From DATCVA01 sp036567205 (GTDB lineage Bacteria; Pseudomonadota; Gammaproteobacteria; Burkholderiales; Burkholderiaceae_B), in assembly GCA_036567205.1 (NCBI GenBank), contig DATCVA010000329.1, forward strand, positions 1 through 14,545: DNA of 14,545 nt, in the 5' to 3' direction. The translations under genes were made by a program, and so were the position numbers. Below the pieces are notes generated by a model. The model worked only from the letters and a program-made list of their open reading frames with translations, was not told the origin of the DNA and ran no database searches. Positions 7,147-14,545 of the stretch are shown piece by piece (the first letter of the stretch is position 1; the number at the start of each line of letters is the position of its first letter).

Positions 7147-7797
7147 ATGGATTCACTGATTCAAACTATTGCAGTTTACGCGTTGCCCGTTCTGTTCGGC
7201 ATTACTCTGCACGAAGCCGCACATGGTTATGTGGCCCGTATGTTCGGTGATCCGACGGCTTACGAAGCAGGCCGGATCAGTCTGAATCCGATTCGGCACG
7301 TCGACCTGGTTGGCACGATAATAGTGCCGCTCGTATTGCTGTTCAGCACCAAGCTGCTGGGCGGAGGTGGTTTGCTATTTGGCTGGGCCAAGCCCGTACC
7401 TGTCGATTGGGGCCGTTTGCGCCGTCCTAAAAAAGACATGCTGTGGGTAGCGCTGGCCGGCCCCGCATCGAACATAGTAATGGCGGTTATCTGGGCGATT
7501 GCGTTGCGCATACTGGCCGAAACGGGGGCATCGGGCAGCGATTTCTGGGCTCAGATGGCTATTGCGGGCATCCAGATTAATTTGATACTGATGGCGCTTA
7601 ATTTATTGCCGCTGCCGCCGCTGGACGGGGGGCGTATCGTATTCAGTTTGTTACCCGACCGGATGGCGTGGCAGTACGGAAAACTCGAGCCTTATGGCCT
7701 GGTTATTCTTATTGTTTTGATGTTGACCGGTGTTTTGTGGGTGCTGTTGCAGCCTCTGCTTGCCTTTGGTCAAATGATCATTAATTGGTTTTTGTAA
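7147..7797 (+). CDS. Site-2 protease family protein (M50 zinc metallopeptidase)
   Basis: This is an integral-membrane zinc protease of the site-2 protease family, in the short form without a PDZ domain. The 216 residues from ATG 7147 carry the zinc motif H22-E23-A-A-H26 in the first membrane segment, followed by GYVARMFGDPTAYEAGRISLNP, then a central LAGPASN (103-109) and the second active-site motif NLLPLPPLDGGR (152-163) with the metal-binding D160. All catalytic residues are present. The frame is open upstream to 6988, but the 7147 start places HEAAH at the usual distance from the N-terminus and has GGA just upstream. The substrate is unknown. Such enzymes cleave transmembrane proteins in regulated proteolysis, but the short form is poorly characterised. 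Its neighbours are yciO and dapA on the same strand. Confidence 0.92.
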   Translation: MDSLIQTIAVYALPVLFGITLHEAAHGYVARMFGDPTAYEAGRISLNPIRHVDLVGTIIVPLVLLFSTKLLGGGGLLFGWAKPVPVDWGRLRRPKKDMLWVALAGPASNIVMAVIWAIALRILAETGASGSDFWAQMAIAGIQINLILMALNLLPLPPLDGGRIVFSLLPDRMAWQYGKLEPYGLVILIVLMLTGVLWVLLQPLLAFGQMIINWFL

Positions 7798-7892
7798 ATT
7801 ACTTCAATTTGTTCGTAAACGTTTTATCGCTAATCCGGTAAACTTGCGTGTTAATTTCAGGCATGATCACCGTGTTAGGTGAGTTCCACGAT

Positions 7893-8807
7893 ATGGTTCC
7901 TATTATGACAAGCACAGATTCTGCGATTCCTTCGTTCCAAGGCAGCATGGTAGCCTTGGTAACTCCCATGCATGCCGATGGCAGTCTGGATCTTGATACC
8001 TATCGAAAGTTAATCGATTGGCACATCAAGGAAGGGACGGACGCATTAGTGGTAGTCGGTACGTCGGGCGAGTCGCCCACCGTCAGCATGGACGAGCATG
8101 CCCAATTGATTCAATTGGCTGTCGAGCATTCCGCCGGGCGTGTGCCAGTCATTGCCGGCGTGGGCGGAAACTCCACCGACGAAGCCATTCACCTTTCCAA
8201 GCATGCCAAGGCGGTTGGCGCCCAGGCAGGCTTGTCGGTAGTGCCTTACTACAATAAGCCCACCCAGGAAGGGATGTATCTGCATTTTCGAACCATTGCG
8301 GAAGCAGTTGACCTGCCTTCCATCCTTTATAATGTGCCGGGCCGTACCGTGGCCGATTTATCCAACGAGACGATTTTACGTCTGGCCCAGGTGCCCGGAA
8401 TTATCGGCATCAAGGACGCAACAGGCGATATCGCCCGCGGCGCGTTGCTGCTGCACACTAAACCCGCTGATTTCCAGGTTTTCAGCGGCGATGACCCTAC
8501 TGCTGCCGCTCTTATTTTGTTGGGCGCGCGCGGCAATATTTCGGTTACCGCCAATGTTGCGCCCAAACTGATGCACGAGTTGTGTTTGGCGGCTTTCGAA
8601 GGCGATGTGGTTCGCACGCGCGAACTTAACGGACGTTTGGCGCATCTAAACAAGGTGCTGTTTATTGAATCCAACCCGATCCCCGTTAAATGGGCAGTGG
8701 CCGAAATGGGGCTGTCCGAACTAGGCTATCGGTTACCTTTAACTCCCTTAAGCGAGCAGTATCACTCGGTGGTGCGTGGCTCGTTAAAAGACCTGGGCCT
8801 GATTTGA
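7893..8807 (+). CDS. dapA: 4-hydroxy-tetrahydrodipicolinate synthase
   Basis: DapA condenses pyruvate with aspartate semialdehyde, the first committed step to diaminopimelate and lysine, in the cytoplasm. The TIM-barrel protein of 304 residues aligns with E. coli DapA at a constant offset of 13: T57/S58 in GTSGESPT (E. coli T44/T45), Y119-Y120 in PYYNKPTQEG, Y146 in ILYNVPGRT (Y133) and the Schiff-base lysine K174 in GIKDATGD (K161). The frame is open back to 7848, with other starts at 7863 and 7905; ATG 7893 is chosen because AGGTGAG at 7877-7883 precedes it at 9 bases. bamC follows after 17 bases in the same direction, the dapA-bamC order also known from E. coli, so the two are probably co-transcribed. 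Confidence 0.97.
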   Translation: MVPIMTSTDSAIPSFQGSMVALVTPMHADGSLDLDTYRKLIDWHIKEGTDALVVVGTSGESPTVSMDEHAQLIQLAVEHSAGRVPVIAGVGGNSTDEAIHLSKHAKAVGAQAGLSVVPYYNKPTQEGMYLHFRTIAEAVDLPSILYNVPGRTVADLSNETILRLAQVPGIIGIKDATGDIARGALLLHTKPADFQVFSGDDPTAAALILLGARGNISVTANVAPKLMHELCLAAFEGDVVRTRELNGRLAHLNKVLFIESNPIPVKWAVAEMGLSELGYRLPLTPLSEQYHSVVRGSLKDLGLI

Positions 8808-8824
8808 ATATGACAAGGATGCGT

Positions 8825-9940
8825 ATGAACAAACGCTACGCCGCCGGCTTAGCCATTAGTATTGGTTTGCTTGTGCTTTCTGGATGCTCGCAGTTGCAGC
8901 AGTTAACGGGGAAGGAAGAGTCGGTTGACTACAAAAGCACCGTCTCGGGCGACCCGCTAAGCATTCCTCCCGACCTGACGCAGGCCAATCGCGATGCGCA
9001 CTTCAAAGCGCCCCCAGGCACCGCTACATTCAGCGAGTATGCGCAAAGTGTTCAACAAAACAAAAACGCCGGTGCTTCCGATCGTATTCTTCCTACGACC
9101 GAAAGCGTCAAGGTAATGCGTGATGGCGATATCCGCTGGCTGGTGGTTGACGAGCCTGCCGAGGTTGTTTATCCCAAGGTTGTCGAGTTCTGGGGTGAAC
9201 AGGGCTTTACGCTGCAGTCTCAAGATCCCAAGGCGGGCTTGATGGAAACCGACTGGGCGGAAAACCGGGCCAAAGTGCCCGAAGGCTGGATCCGGAGCGC
9301 CCTGGGCAGCATTATCGATCAGGTATTCGACAGTGGCGAACGTGAACGCTTCCGTACCCGTGTCGAGCGTGTCAATGGCAAGACCGAGGTTTATATCAGC
9401 CATCAGCACATGGTTGAAACACCGACCAGTGCTGAAAAAGATACCTTCAAGTGGGTATTCGGTAAAGAAGACCCGGGCCTTAATGCGGCGATGCTGGCGC
9501 GCTTAATGGTCTTTTTGGGTACCGAGGTTAATCGCGCCCGCGATATGGTCGCGCAGGCCGAAAAGCCTAATAACGAGCCCCAGGTAGTGAAAGCAGCCGA
9601 GGGTCAGGCGGCGCTTGTACTGAGTGAACCGTTCGATCGTGCGTGGCGCCGGGTTGGCGTAGCCATTGATTCGGCTGGTTTTTCGGTTGATGACCGCGAC
9701 CGCTCGGCAGGTGACTACTTTGTGCGTTATCTCGATACCGACACCGGTGAAAAAATCGAACAGGGTAATTTCATAACTCGGATGTTTGGCGGCAAAAACA
9801 CGGCCGAGGCAACGCCGTTCCGTATCCATGTTGCCCAGCAGGGAACAGGCTCAACGGTTACCATTCTCGATCAGAATGGCCAGCTTAATAATAGCGAAAC
9901 AGCCCAACGCATGATTTCGGTATTATCCAGCCACATGTAG
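8825..9940 (+). CDS. bamC: Outer membrane assembly lipoprotein BamC (NlpB)
   Basis: BamC is a lipoprotein of the BAM complex, which inserts beta-barrel proteins into the outer membrane. The 371-residue product has a lipoprotein signal ending in the lipobox LSGC, with C21 the lipidated residue. It continues with the unstructured N-terminal segment that binds BamD in E. coli (here SVDYKSTVSGDPLSIPPDL, about 33-51). Two helix-grip domains follow, about 95-240 and 258-371. ATG 8825 is chosen because AAGGA at 8815-8819 precedes it and it gives a compact signal peptide; ATGs at 8810 and 8819 are also in frame. It follows dapA closely and ends before a strong terminator. It is somewhat longer than E. 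coli BamC (344), as I recall is usual in Burkholderiales. Confidence 0.94.
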   Translation: MNKRYAAGLAISIGLLVLSGCSQLQQLTGKEESVDYKSTVSGDPLSIPPDLTQANRDAHFKAPPGTATFSEYAQSVQQNKNAGASDRILPTTESVKVMRDGDIRWLVVDEPAEVVYPKVVEFWGEQGFTLQSQDPKAGLMETDWAENRAKVPEGWIRSALGSIIDQVFDSGERERFRTRVERVNGKTEVYISHQHMVETPTSAEKDTFKWVFGKEDPGLNAAMLARLMVFLGTEVNRARDMVAQAEKPNNEPQVVKAAEGQAALVLSEPFDRAWRRVGVAIDSAGFSVDDRDRSAGDYFVRYLDTDTGEKIEQGNFITRMFGGKNTAEATPFRIHVAQQGTGSTVTILDQNGQLNNSETAQRMISVLSSHM

Positions 9941-9962
9941 GCTAACCGGCCTGCCCAGCAGT

Positions 9963-10005
9963 AAAAACACACAGCCCCTTAGTTTTTAAGGGGCTGTGTG
10001 TTTTT
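9963..10005 (+). terminator. Strong bidirectional intrinsic terminator after bamC
   Basis: AAAAACACACAGCCCCTTA (9963-9981) is perfectly complementary to 9987-10005: 19 bp around a 5-base loop (9982-9986). The GC-rich core is flanked by five As and five Ts, so the hairpin ends in a U-run on both strands. It can stop bamC on the plus strand and cysG on the minus strand. Confidence 0.93.
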
Positions 10006-10033
10006 GGAAAACGGGTTTAGGTACATTTATAAT
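10004..10033 (+). promoter_or_regulatory. Candidate promoter facing the inverted repeat
   Basis: A consensus TATAAT stands at 10028-10033, with TTGGAA (four of six matches to TTGACA) at 10004-10009 and an 18-base spacer. A start 7 bases past the -10 would be about 10040, within a base of the left inverted-repeat arm at 10039. There is no ORF behind it, so it would drive a non-coding RNA. Confidence 0.4.
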
Positions 10034-10131
10034 CCATCGCCCAGTCAATGATGGGCACGAAGGCGAAGCGCAGACAGTACCTGTGTACGGTAAGCAAAGT
10101 CGACACAGCCCATCATTGACTGGGCAATGGA
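10033..10131 (+). repeat. Long inverted repeat (two 24-base arms, 51-base core)
   Basis: GCCCAGTCAATGATGGGC at 10039-10056 is the exact reverse complement of 10108-10125. Outside it, after one mismatch (10038/10126), five more pairs form (10033-10037 with 10127-10131). Each 18-base arm is itself a partial dyad (GCCCA...TGGGC). The core at 10057-10107 holds a smaller dyad, GTAC-CTGT-GTAC. The right arm ends 7 bases before the cysG stop codon on the minus strand. No U-run follows, so it is not a simple terminator. Confidence 0.9.
10039..10131 (+). ncRNA. Candidate small RNA built on the inverted repeat
   Basis: If transcribed from the TATAAT just upstream, the RNA would begin at the left arm and fold into a long stem closing a structured core (AAGGCGAAGCGCAGACAGTAC, then GTACGGTAAGCAAAGTCGAC). 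Inverted repeats flanking a core in an intergenic region is the description given for the Betaproteobacteria toxic small RNA family. The match is by architecture and recollection only. The strand is inferred from the promoter and the 3' end is not defined by a U-run. It could instead be a 3'-UTR element of cysG or a protein-binding site. Confidence 0.4.
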
Positions 10132-10138
10132 ATAAAGG

Positions 10139-11572
10139 TCAGGCTGCTTTTTCGCGGTTCATATCATCCAGACTGCTCCCGGCATTGATCGCGGCGCCGA
10201 ACCACTGTAGTTGGGGGGCCAGGGCAGCCACCTCACCGATCAGTAGCAACGAGGGAGCTTTGAACTGATGCTGGCGAGCCAGGGCGGCCAAATCAGCCAA
10301 CACACCTGTCAATACACGTTGATCCGGCCGCGTGCCGTTCTCGACCAGGGCAAAAGGAGTTGTACCTGCTCGACCGTGTTGCATAAGTTGACTGGATAAC
10401 CACTCCAGTTGGCTGACCCCCATATAAAAGGCCAGTGTATGCTTCTCACGTGCCAGTGAAGCCCAATCCGGATTGGGGCTGTCCTGGCTGCAATGGGCAG
10501 TAATAAACTGTACCGATTGTGCGTAATCGCGATGCGTAAGCGGCACGCCTGCATACGCGGCACAGGCCAGGGCAGCCGTAATCCCCGGTACTACTTCAAA
10601 GGGGATTTGATGGGTGCTTAAGAACTCCAGTTCCTCTCCACCACGGCCAAACACAAACGCATCGCCGCCTTTCAGGCGGACCACACGCTCACCCCGTTGC
10701 GCGTGTTGAAGCAACAATTGATGTATGCGGCTTTGGGTGGCATTGTGATCTTCGCCTACTCGTTTGCCGACTGAAATCTGGGTGGCGTCGCGCCGTGCAA
10801 GAGCCAGTATTTCGGTACTGACCAGACGGTCGTACAAAATGACGTCCGCCTCATTCAAGGCCCGTAGCGCTTTGAGGGTAAGCAGGCCCGGATCGCCGGG
10901 ACCTGCTCCGACTAAAATGACTTTGCCTACAGGAGCCGCCGTGGGTTTTTCAAGCTCATCTATCAGCAGTTTCCCGGCCAGTTCCGGCTGTTGCTTGCGC
11001 AGTGCGCTGGCCACAGGACCATCGAGAAGCCAGTCGTAGAACTCTCGTCGCCGGCTTAAGCCAGGTCTAAGGCGGCGTATAGACGAGCGGTGTTTTTCGG
11101 CCAAACCGGTTAACGCCCCGATGGATTGATCAAACAGGCTTTCAATGCGTTCGCGTACCCGACGGGCCAGTACCGGAGCGCTGCCTGATGACGAGATGGC
11201 GATGATCAGCGGGGAGCGATCAACTATGGACGGCACCTGAAATGACGATAACGCTGGGTCGTCGACGACATTGATAAAAATGCGCGCCTCGCCCGCCAGA
11301 GTCGCCACCTGGCGATTTATCTCGCGGCTATCGGTAGCCGCGACTACCAGCCAGGCTTCCTGCAGCCAGTCGCGAGTGAACGGACCGTGAAACGTTTTGA
11401 TGCGGCCCTGCTGCTCAAGAGATTTCAAGCCAGCGCTTAAAACGGGGGCTCCTGCTACGACCAGCGCTCCGGCACTAAGCAGGCTTTTTACTTTTCGTTC
11501 GGCGACTTCGCCGCCGCCAACTACCAGAACGCGGCGACCTGAAATATCGGCGAATAAGGGATATAAGGTCAT
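10139..11572 (-). CDS. cysG: Siroheme synthase, trifunctional
   Basis: CysG converts uroporphyrinogen III to siroheme, the prosthetic group of sulfite reductase, using S-adenosylmethionine methylation, NAD-dependent oxidation and iron chelation. The 477 residues contain both modules. The N-terminal dehydrogenase/ferrochelatase has GGGEVAERK at 19-27, D104 in NVVD and S128. The methyltransferase from about 216 has GAGPGDPG at 222-229, D248 in YDRLVS, K270 in GKR, GGDAFVFGRGGEE at 302-314 and VVPGITAA. Numbering matches E. coli CysG up to K270, where D104, S128, D248 and K270 are the known functional residues. The GGD-P-F of E. coli is GGD-A-F here (A305). It is the last gene of the cysJ-cysI-cysG operon, 27 bases after cysI. 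Its ribosome binding site is weak, which hints at coupling or low expression. Confidence 0.96.
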   Translation of the reverse strand: MTLYPLFADISGRRVLVVGGGEVAERKVKSLLSAGALVVAGAPVLSAGLKSLEQQGRIKTFHGPFTRDWLQEAWLVVAATDSREINRQVATLAGEARIFINVVDDPALSSFQVPSIVDRSPLIIAISSSGSAPVLARRVRERIESLFDQSIGALTGLAEKHRSSIRRLRPGLSRRREFYDWLLDGPVASALRKQQPELAGKLLIDELEKPTAAPVGKVILVGAGPGDPGLLTLKALRALNEADVILYDRLVSTEILALARRDATQISVGKRVGEDHNATQSRIHQLLLQHAQRGERVVRLKGGDAFVFGRGGEELEFLSTHQIPFEVVPGITAALACAAYAGVPLTHRDYAQSVQFITAHCSQDSPNPDWASLAREKHTLAFYMGVSQLEWLSSQLMQHGRAGTTPFALVENGTRPDQRVLTGVLADLAALARQHQFKAPSLLLIGEVAALAPQLQWFGAAINAGSSLDDMNREKAA

Positions 11573-11599
11573 GTAAGACTCAAGCGGAAGCCGGACGTA

Positions 11600-13300
11600 T
11601 TATGCAGCCGTATCCAGAATAATCGGAATCAAGCGTTGGGAAGGGGCTGGTATGACGCCGGTGCGAACCAGGAAGTCGCCGAATTTTTCGGATTCTGTGC
11701 GTTCCTGGGCATAGGCGCCAAAAAGGCCGTCAAGCGTATTCAGAATTTCGGGTTCGGTAATGTTTTCTTTATATAGCGTATTTAGACGTTCGCCGATAAA
11801 ATCGGCGCCCAGCCGCAGGTCGTATCGGCCCAGTGCTCGACCAACCAGGGCGATTTCGCCCAAATAGGGCCGTGAACACCCATTTGGGCAGCCTGACAGG
11901 CGCAGCAAAATCGGGGCGTCCGTCAGTTGGTGGGCGGCCAGCAGGGCCTCGAGTTTAGGAAGCAGTACAGGTGCATAGCGCTCGCTTTCCGCCATGGCCA
12001 GTCCGCAGGTGGGCAGCGCTACGCAGGCAATGCTGTGGCGGCGGATACCGCTTTGCTTGATGTAGCCATCCAGACCGTATTTTTTTACCAGCTTGTCGAT
12101 GCGCGGCCGATCTTTAGAAGCCACGTTGGAAATGACGAGGTTCTGATTGCAGGTCAGGCGAAATTCGCCTTTATGTATCTGGGCAATTTCACGCATGCCG
12201 GTTAGCAGCTGGTTGTTGTCGGTGTCTTCAAGGCGGCCCGCTTCAATGTACAGGCCCAGGTGCCATTGACCGTCCTCGTCTTCGATCCAGCCATAACGGT
12301 CGCCGTTCTGATCGAACTGGTACGGCCGGATTGCTTCCAGGCTGAAGCCAATGCGTGATTCGAGTTCGGTTTTGAACCACTCCAGTCCTCGATGATCGAT
12401 GGTGTATTTTAGCCGGGCATGCTGGCGTTCAACCCGGTTGCCGTAATCGCGCTGCACGGTCACGACACCCTCGGCTACGGCAATAAGCTGTTCGGGGGTT
12501 ACAAAGCCGATCAGGCTGCCCAGGCGCGGGTAAGTGCTGTCATCGCCATGGGTAGCGCCCATGCCGCCGCCAATGGCAACGTTAAAGCCTTCGAGTACGC
12601 CATTATTTATAATGGCGATCAGGCCAAGGTCTTGCGCGAAAACATCAACATCGTTGGTGGGCGGAATGGCAATGCCTATCTTGAATTTGCGCGGCAAATA
12701 AGTGTGGCCGTACAGCGGCTCTTCATCGGGTTCGCCGGTGATCTTTTCGCCATCAAGCCAAATTTCATGGTAGGCACGGGTGCGCGGCAAAAAATGCGCC
12801 GAGAGCTTTTCAGTCCAGTCCTGCACGATTTGATGGTGACTGGAAAGCAGGGGATTCACGGAACTTACGACCTGGCGATTAACGTCGCCACAGGCAGCCA
12901 GCGTAGTGGCCATCGCGTTGTGGATCGCCTGCATGGTCGGTTTCAGATTGCGCTTGATGACACCATGCCACTGAAAAGTCTGGCGCGTGGTGATACGCAA
13001 GCCGCGGGATGCGTATGTTGTCGCAATGTGGTCCAGCGCCAGCCACTGGGCCGCGGGAATGATGCCGCCCGGCAAGCGGGCGCGGATCATGAACGCGTAG
13101 GCGGGCTCCAGTTTTTGTTTGCGGCGCTCGTCTCGGATGTCGCGGTCATCTTGCTGATAGCTGCCATGAAACTTAAGCAACTTGTTGTCGTCGTCGCTGA
13201 TGGCGCCGGTGATGGCGTCGTTTAGTCCTTTTTCGATGGTGCCACGTAAATACCGGCTATCAACCTTAATCTGTTCTAAATGGGAAAGAGTGCTGTTCAT
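11600..13300 (-). CDS. cysI: Sulfite reductase [NADPH] hemoprotein beta-component
   Basis: CysI carries siroheme and a 4Fe-4S cluster and reduces sulfite to sulfide with six electrons received from CysJ. The 566-residue length is near E. coli CysI (570). The four cluster cysteines are present at C426 and C432 (ACVALPTCGLAMAE) and C471 and C475 (SGCPNGCSR), each exactly 8 below the E. coli positions 434, 440, 479 and 483. Siroheme-binding basic residues lie in TTRQTFQWHG (104-113) and LPRKFKIGIA (202-211). The C-terminal YKENITEPEIL and FGDFLVRTG blocks are typical. It starts 12 bases after the cysJ stop codon and is followed by cysG, so enzyme and cofactor synthesis are encoded together. The ferredoxin-dependent SIR type is less likely given the adjacent CysJ. 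Confidence 0.96.
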   Translation of the reverse strand: MNSTLSHLEQIKVDSRYLRGTIEKGLNDAITGAISDDDNKLLKFHGSYQQDDRDIRDERRKQKLEPAYAFMIRARLPGGIIPAAQWLALDHIATTYASRGLRITTRQTFQWHGVIKRNLKPTMQAIHNAMATTLAACGDVNRQVVSSVNPLLSSHHQIVQDWTEKLSAHFLPRTRAYHEIWLDGEKITGEPDEEPLYGHTYLPRKFKIGIAIPPTNDVDVFAQDLGLIAIINNGVLEGFNVAIGGGMGATHGDDSTYPRLGSLIGFVTPEQLIAVAEGVVTVQRDYGNRVERQHARLKYTIDHRGLEWFKTELESRIGFSLEAIRPYQFDQNGDRYGWIEDEDGQWHLGLYIEAGRLEDTDNNQLLTGMREIAQIHKGEFRLTCNQNLVISNVASKDRPRIDKLVKKYGLDGYIKQSGIRRHSIACVALPTCGLAMAESERYAPVLLPKLEALLAAHQLTDAPILLRLSGCPNGCSRPYLGEIALVGRALGRYDLRLGADFIGERLNTLYKENITEPEILNTLDGLFGAYAQERTESEKFGDFLVRTGVIPAPSQRLIPIILDTAA

Positions 13301-13312
13301 GGGGGTTCCGGT

Positions 13313-14545
13313 TTAATAAACGTCGCGGGCGTAGCGCCCTTGTAAGGCCAGATCGTCAAGCCACAGTTTGGCCTGCGCTTCGTCTAGGCCGCCTTCATTC
13401 TGGGCTATATGCAAAAGTGTTTGATGTACGTCCTTGGCCATGCGATTTGCGTCGCCGCACACGTAGATATGGGCGCCGGACTGAATCCAGTCGTAAAGGT
13501 CGGTTGCACGCTCCAGCAGCTTGTGCTGGACGTAGATTTTATGATCCTGGTCGCGCGAGAAAGCGACATCAATGCGGTGAAGATGGCCGTCCTTTACTGC
13601 GCGTTGCCATTCGGTTTGATACAGAAAGTCCGAACCAAAGCTGGGGTTTCCAAAAAACAGCCAGTTGCGTCCGCTGGCAGCGCCGGCGCTGCGTTCCTGT
13701 ATAAATGCCCTGAATGGCGCTATTCCCGTGCCGGGTCCTATCATGATGACATCGCGGGATGGGTCGTCGGGCAGACGAAAGCGGGTGTTTTCTTCGATGA
13801 AAATGGGAAGTTTGTCGCCTTCTTCGAGTTGACTCAGGAAGTTGGATGCGACGCCCCAGCGGGCCTCTCCATTTTGGTCATAGGCCACATTGGCCAGTGT
13901 CAGGTGAACCTCTTCGTCAACCGCTGTCTGGCTGGAAGCAATGGAGTACAAGCGGGGAGTTAGCGGACGCAGCGCTTTGACCAGCGCCGACGCGCTCCAT
14001 GGCGCCGGATACTCTTTGAGAACATCGATAAGTTGGCGGGTTTCAAGCAATTGCCTGAACGCCTCGAGGCTATCGGGCTGCAGCAGGCTTTTTAATGTGT
14101 CGTTCCGGGCGCGTTCGGCATGTTCGACCAGAAAGGGCTTGGTCAGTTGCGTAAGTTCCCGGTGACGGCTTAGCCAGGTTTTCACGGGGCGGGCGACATT
14201 ATTGACCTCAACCGTTTCGTCGGGGTTCAGGTTGAGCGTTGCCATAACGTTTGCAACCAGGGACTCGGCCTGGGTGGGCCATATTCCCAACGAATCACCC
14301 GGCTGATAGGTCAGGGCACTGCCTTCAAGCGAAATCTCCAGGTGACGTATGTCTTTTGTGCTGCCTTTGCCGGTAATGGGTTGATTTTGCAGCAGCTCAG
14401 CCAAAAAGGGCTGGTCGCGTGTGATTTTCGACGTTTTGCCAGGGTGTAGCGCGGTGACGCTGGCAACGGGTTGTACAGCCTGTTCCAGCGCCTTTTGCGC
14501 GTGAGCTATGGCCTGGTCTTGCCAGGGCAGTGCTATTGTTTCGAT
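13313..14545 (-). CDS. cysJ: Sulfite reductase [NADPH] flavoprotein alpha-component (N-terminus outside window)
   Basis: CysJ passes electrons from NADPH through FAD and FMN to CysI. The frame is open to the window edge with no credible start; TTG at 14404 is internal, because residues upstream (ITRDQPFLAELL) match the E. coli CysJ segment before the FAD domain. The 410 visible residues cover the FAD-binding and NADPH-binding modules: YQPGDSLGIW (81-90), RLYSIASSQ (198-206) for FAD, GPGTGIAPFRAF (270-281) and YVCGDANRMAKDV (361-373) for NADPH, ending in the family C-terminus RYARDVY. The N-terminal flavodoxin (FMN) domain would lie beyond 14545 and is not seen. It is the most upstream gene visible in the operon, so its promoter is outside the window. 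Confidence 0.95.
   Translation of the reverse strand: METIALPWQDQAIAHAQKALEQAVQPVASVTALHPGKTSKITRDQPFLAELLQNQPITGKGSTKDIRHLEISLEGSALTYQPGDSLGIWPTQAESLVANVMATLNLNPDETVEVNNVARPVKTWLSRHRELTQLTKPFLVEHAERARNDTLKSLLQPDSLEAFRQLLETRQLIDVLKEYPAPWSASALVKALRPLTPRLYSIASSQTAVDEEVHLTLANVAYDQNGEARWGVASNFLSQLEEGDKLPIFIEENTRFRLPDDPSRDVIMIGPGTGIAPFRAFIQERSAGAASGRNWLFFGNPSFGSDFLYQTEWQRAVKDGHLHRIDVAFSRDQDHKIYVQHKLLERATDLYDWIQSGAHIYVCGDANRMAKDVHQTLLHIAQNEGGLDEAQAKLWLDDLALQGRYARDVY

Noticed and set aside
12419..13225. Long plus-strand open frame (268 codons) opposite cysI
   Set aside because: Fully antisense to a well-supported CysI with intact cofactor motifs; the translation resembles no family and is a typical GC-driven shadow frame.
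13409..13963. Plus-strand open frame opposite cysJ
   Set aside because: Antisense to the conserved FAD/NADPH domains of CysJ; no ribosome binding site or recognisable motif.

Overview
The window looks like a chromosomal segment of a moderately GC-rich betaproteobacterium, most likely Burkholderiales and Alcaligenaceae-like. That placement is inferred from the style of the proteins (BamC, CysI/CysJ/CysG, YciO, DapA) and from gene order such as dapA followed by bamC. No marker gene fixes the genus. Most of the window is ordinary core or transport metabolism. There is no transposase, phage integrase or CRISPR array.

Layout, left to right. (1) 1-2432, plus strand: a tripartite TRAP transporter operon, made of the C-terminal part of a DctP-type binding protein, then a DctQ-type small permease and a DctM-type large permease that overlap by 4 bases. 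(2) 2534-2764, minus strand: a tRNA-His(GTG) gene with encoded CCA, a candidate promoter and a good intrinsic terminator. (3) 2901-4355, plus strand: a cardiolipin synthase with two HKD motifs. (4) 4356-5029: a low-information stretch holding a weak minus-strand short ORF, a weak hairpin and a tryptophan-rich orphan small protein started by TTG. (5) 5030-5389: a small secreted Gly/Pro/Ser/Thr-rich protein, convergent with a YpfJ-family membrane-anchored zinc metallopeptidase (5444-6304, minus strand). (6) 6420-9940, plus strand: YciO, an M50 site-2 protease, DapA and the BamC lipoprotein, ending at a strong terminator. (7) 10139-14545, minus strand: an assimilatory sulfite-reduction operon, cysJ (cut by the window edge), cysI and cysG.

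How the genes work together: CysJ passes NADPH electrons to the CysI hemoprotein, which reduces sulfite to sulfide, and CysG makes the siroheme that CysI needs. DapA starts the lysine/diaminopimelate branch used for peptidoglycan. BamC belongs to the outer-membrane BAM complex, and Cls makes cardiolipin, so several genes serve the cell envelope.

The most interesting non-coding signal lies between bamC and cysG. A long inverted repeat (18 bp perfect, 24 bp with one mismatch) flanks a 51-base core and is preceded by a consensus TATAAT placed so that transcription would begin at the first base or so of the repeat. The architecture, inverted repeats around a core in a betaproteobacterial intergenic region, recalls the 'Betaproteobacteria toxic small RNA' family. 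That assignment is from memory and needs a covariance-model search.
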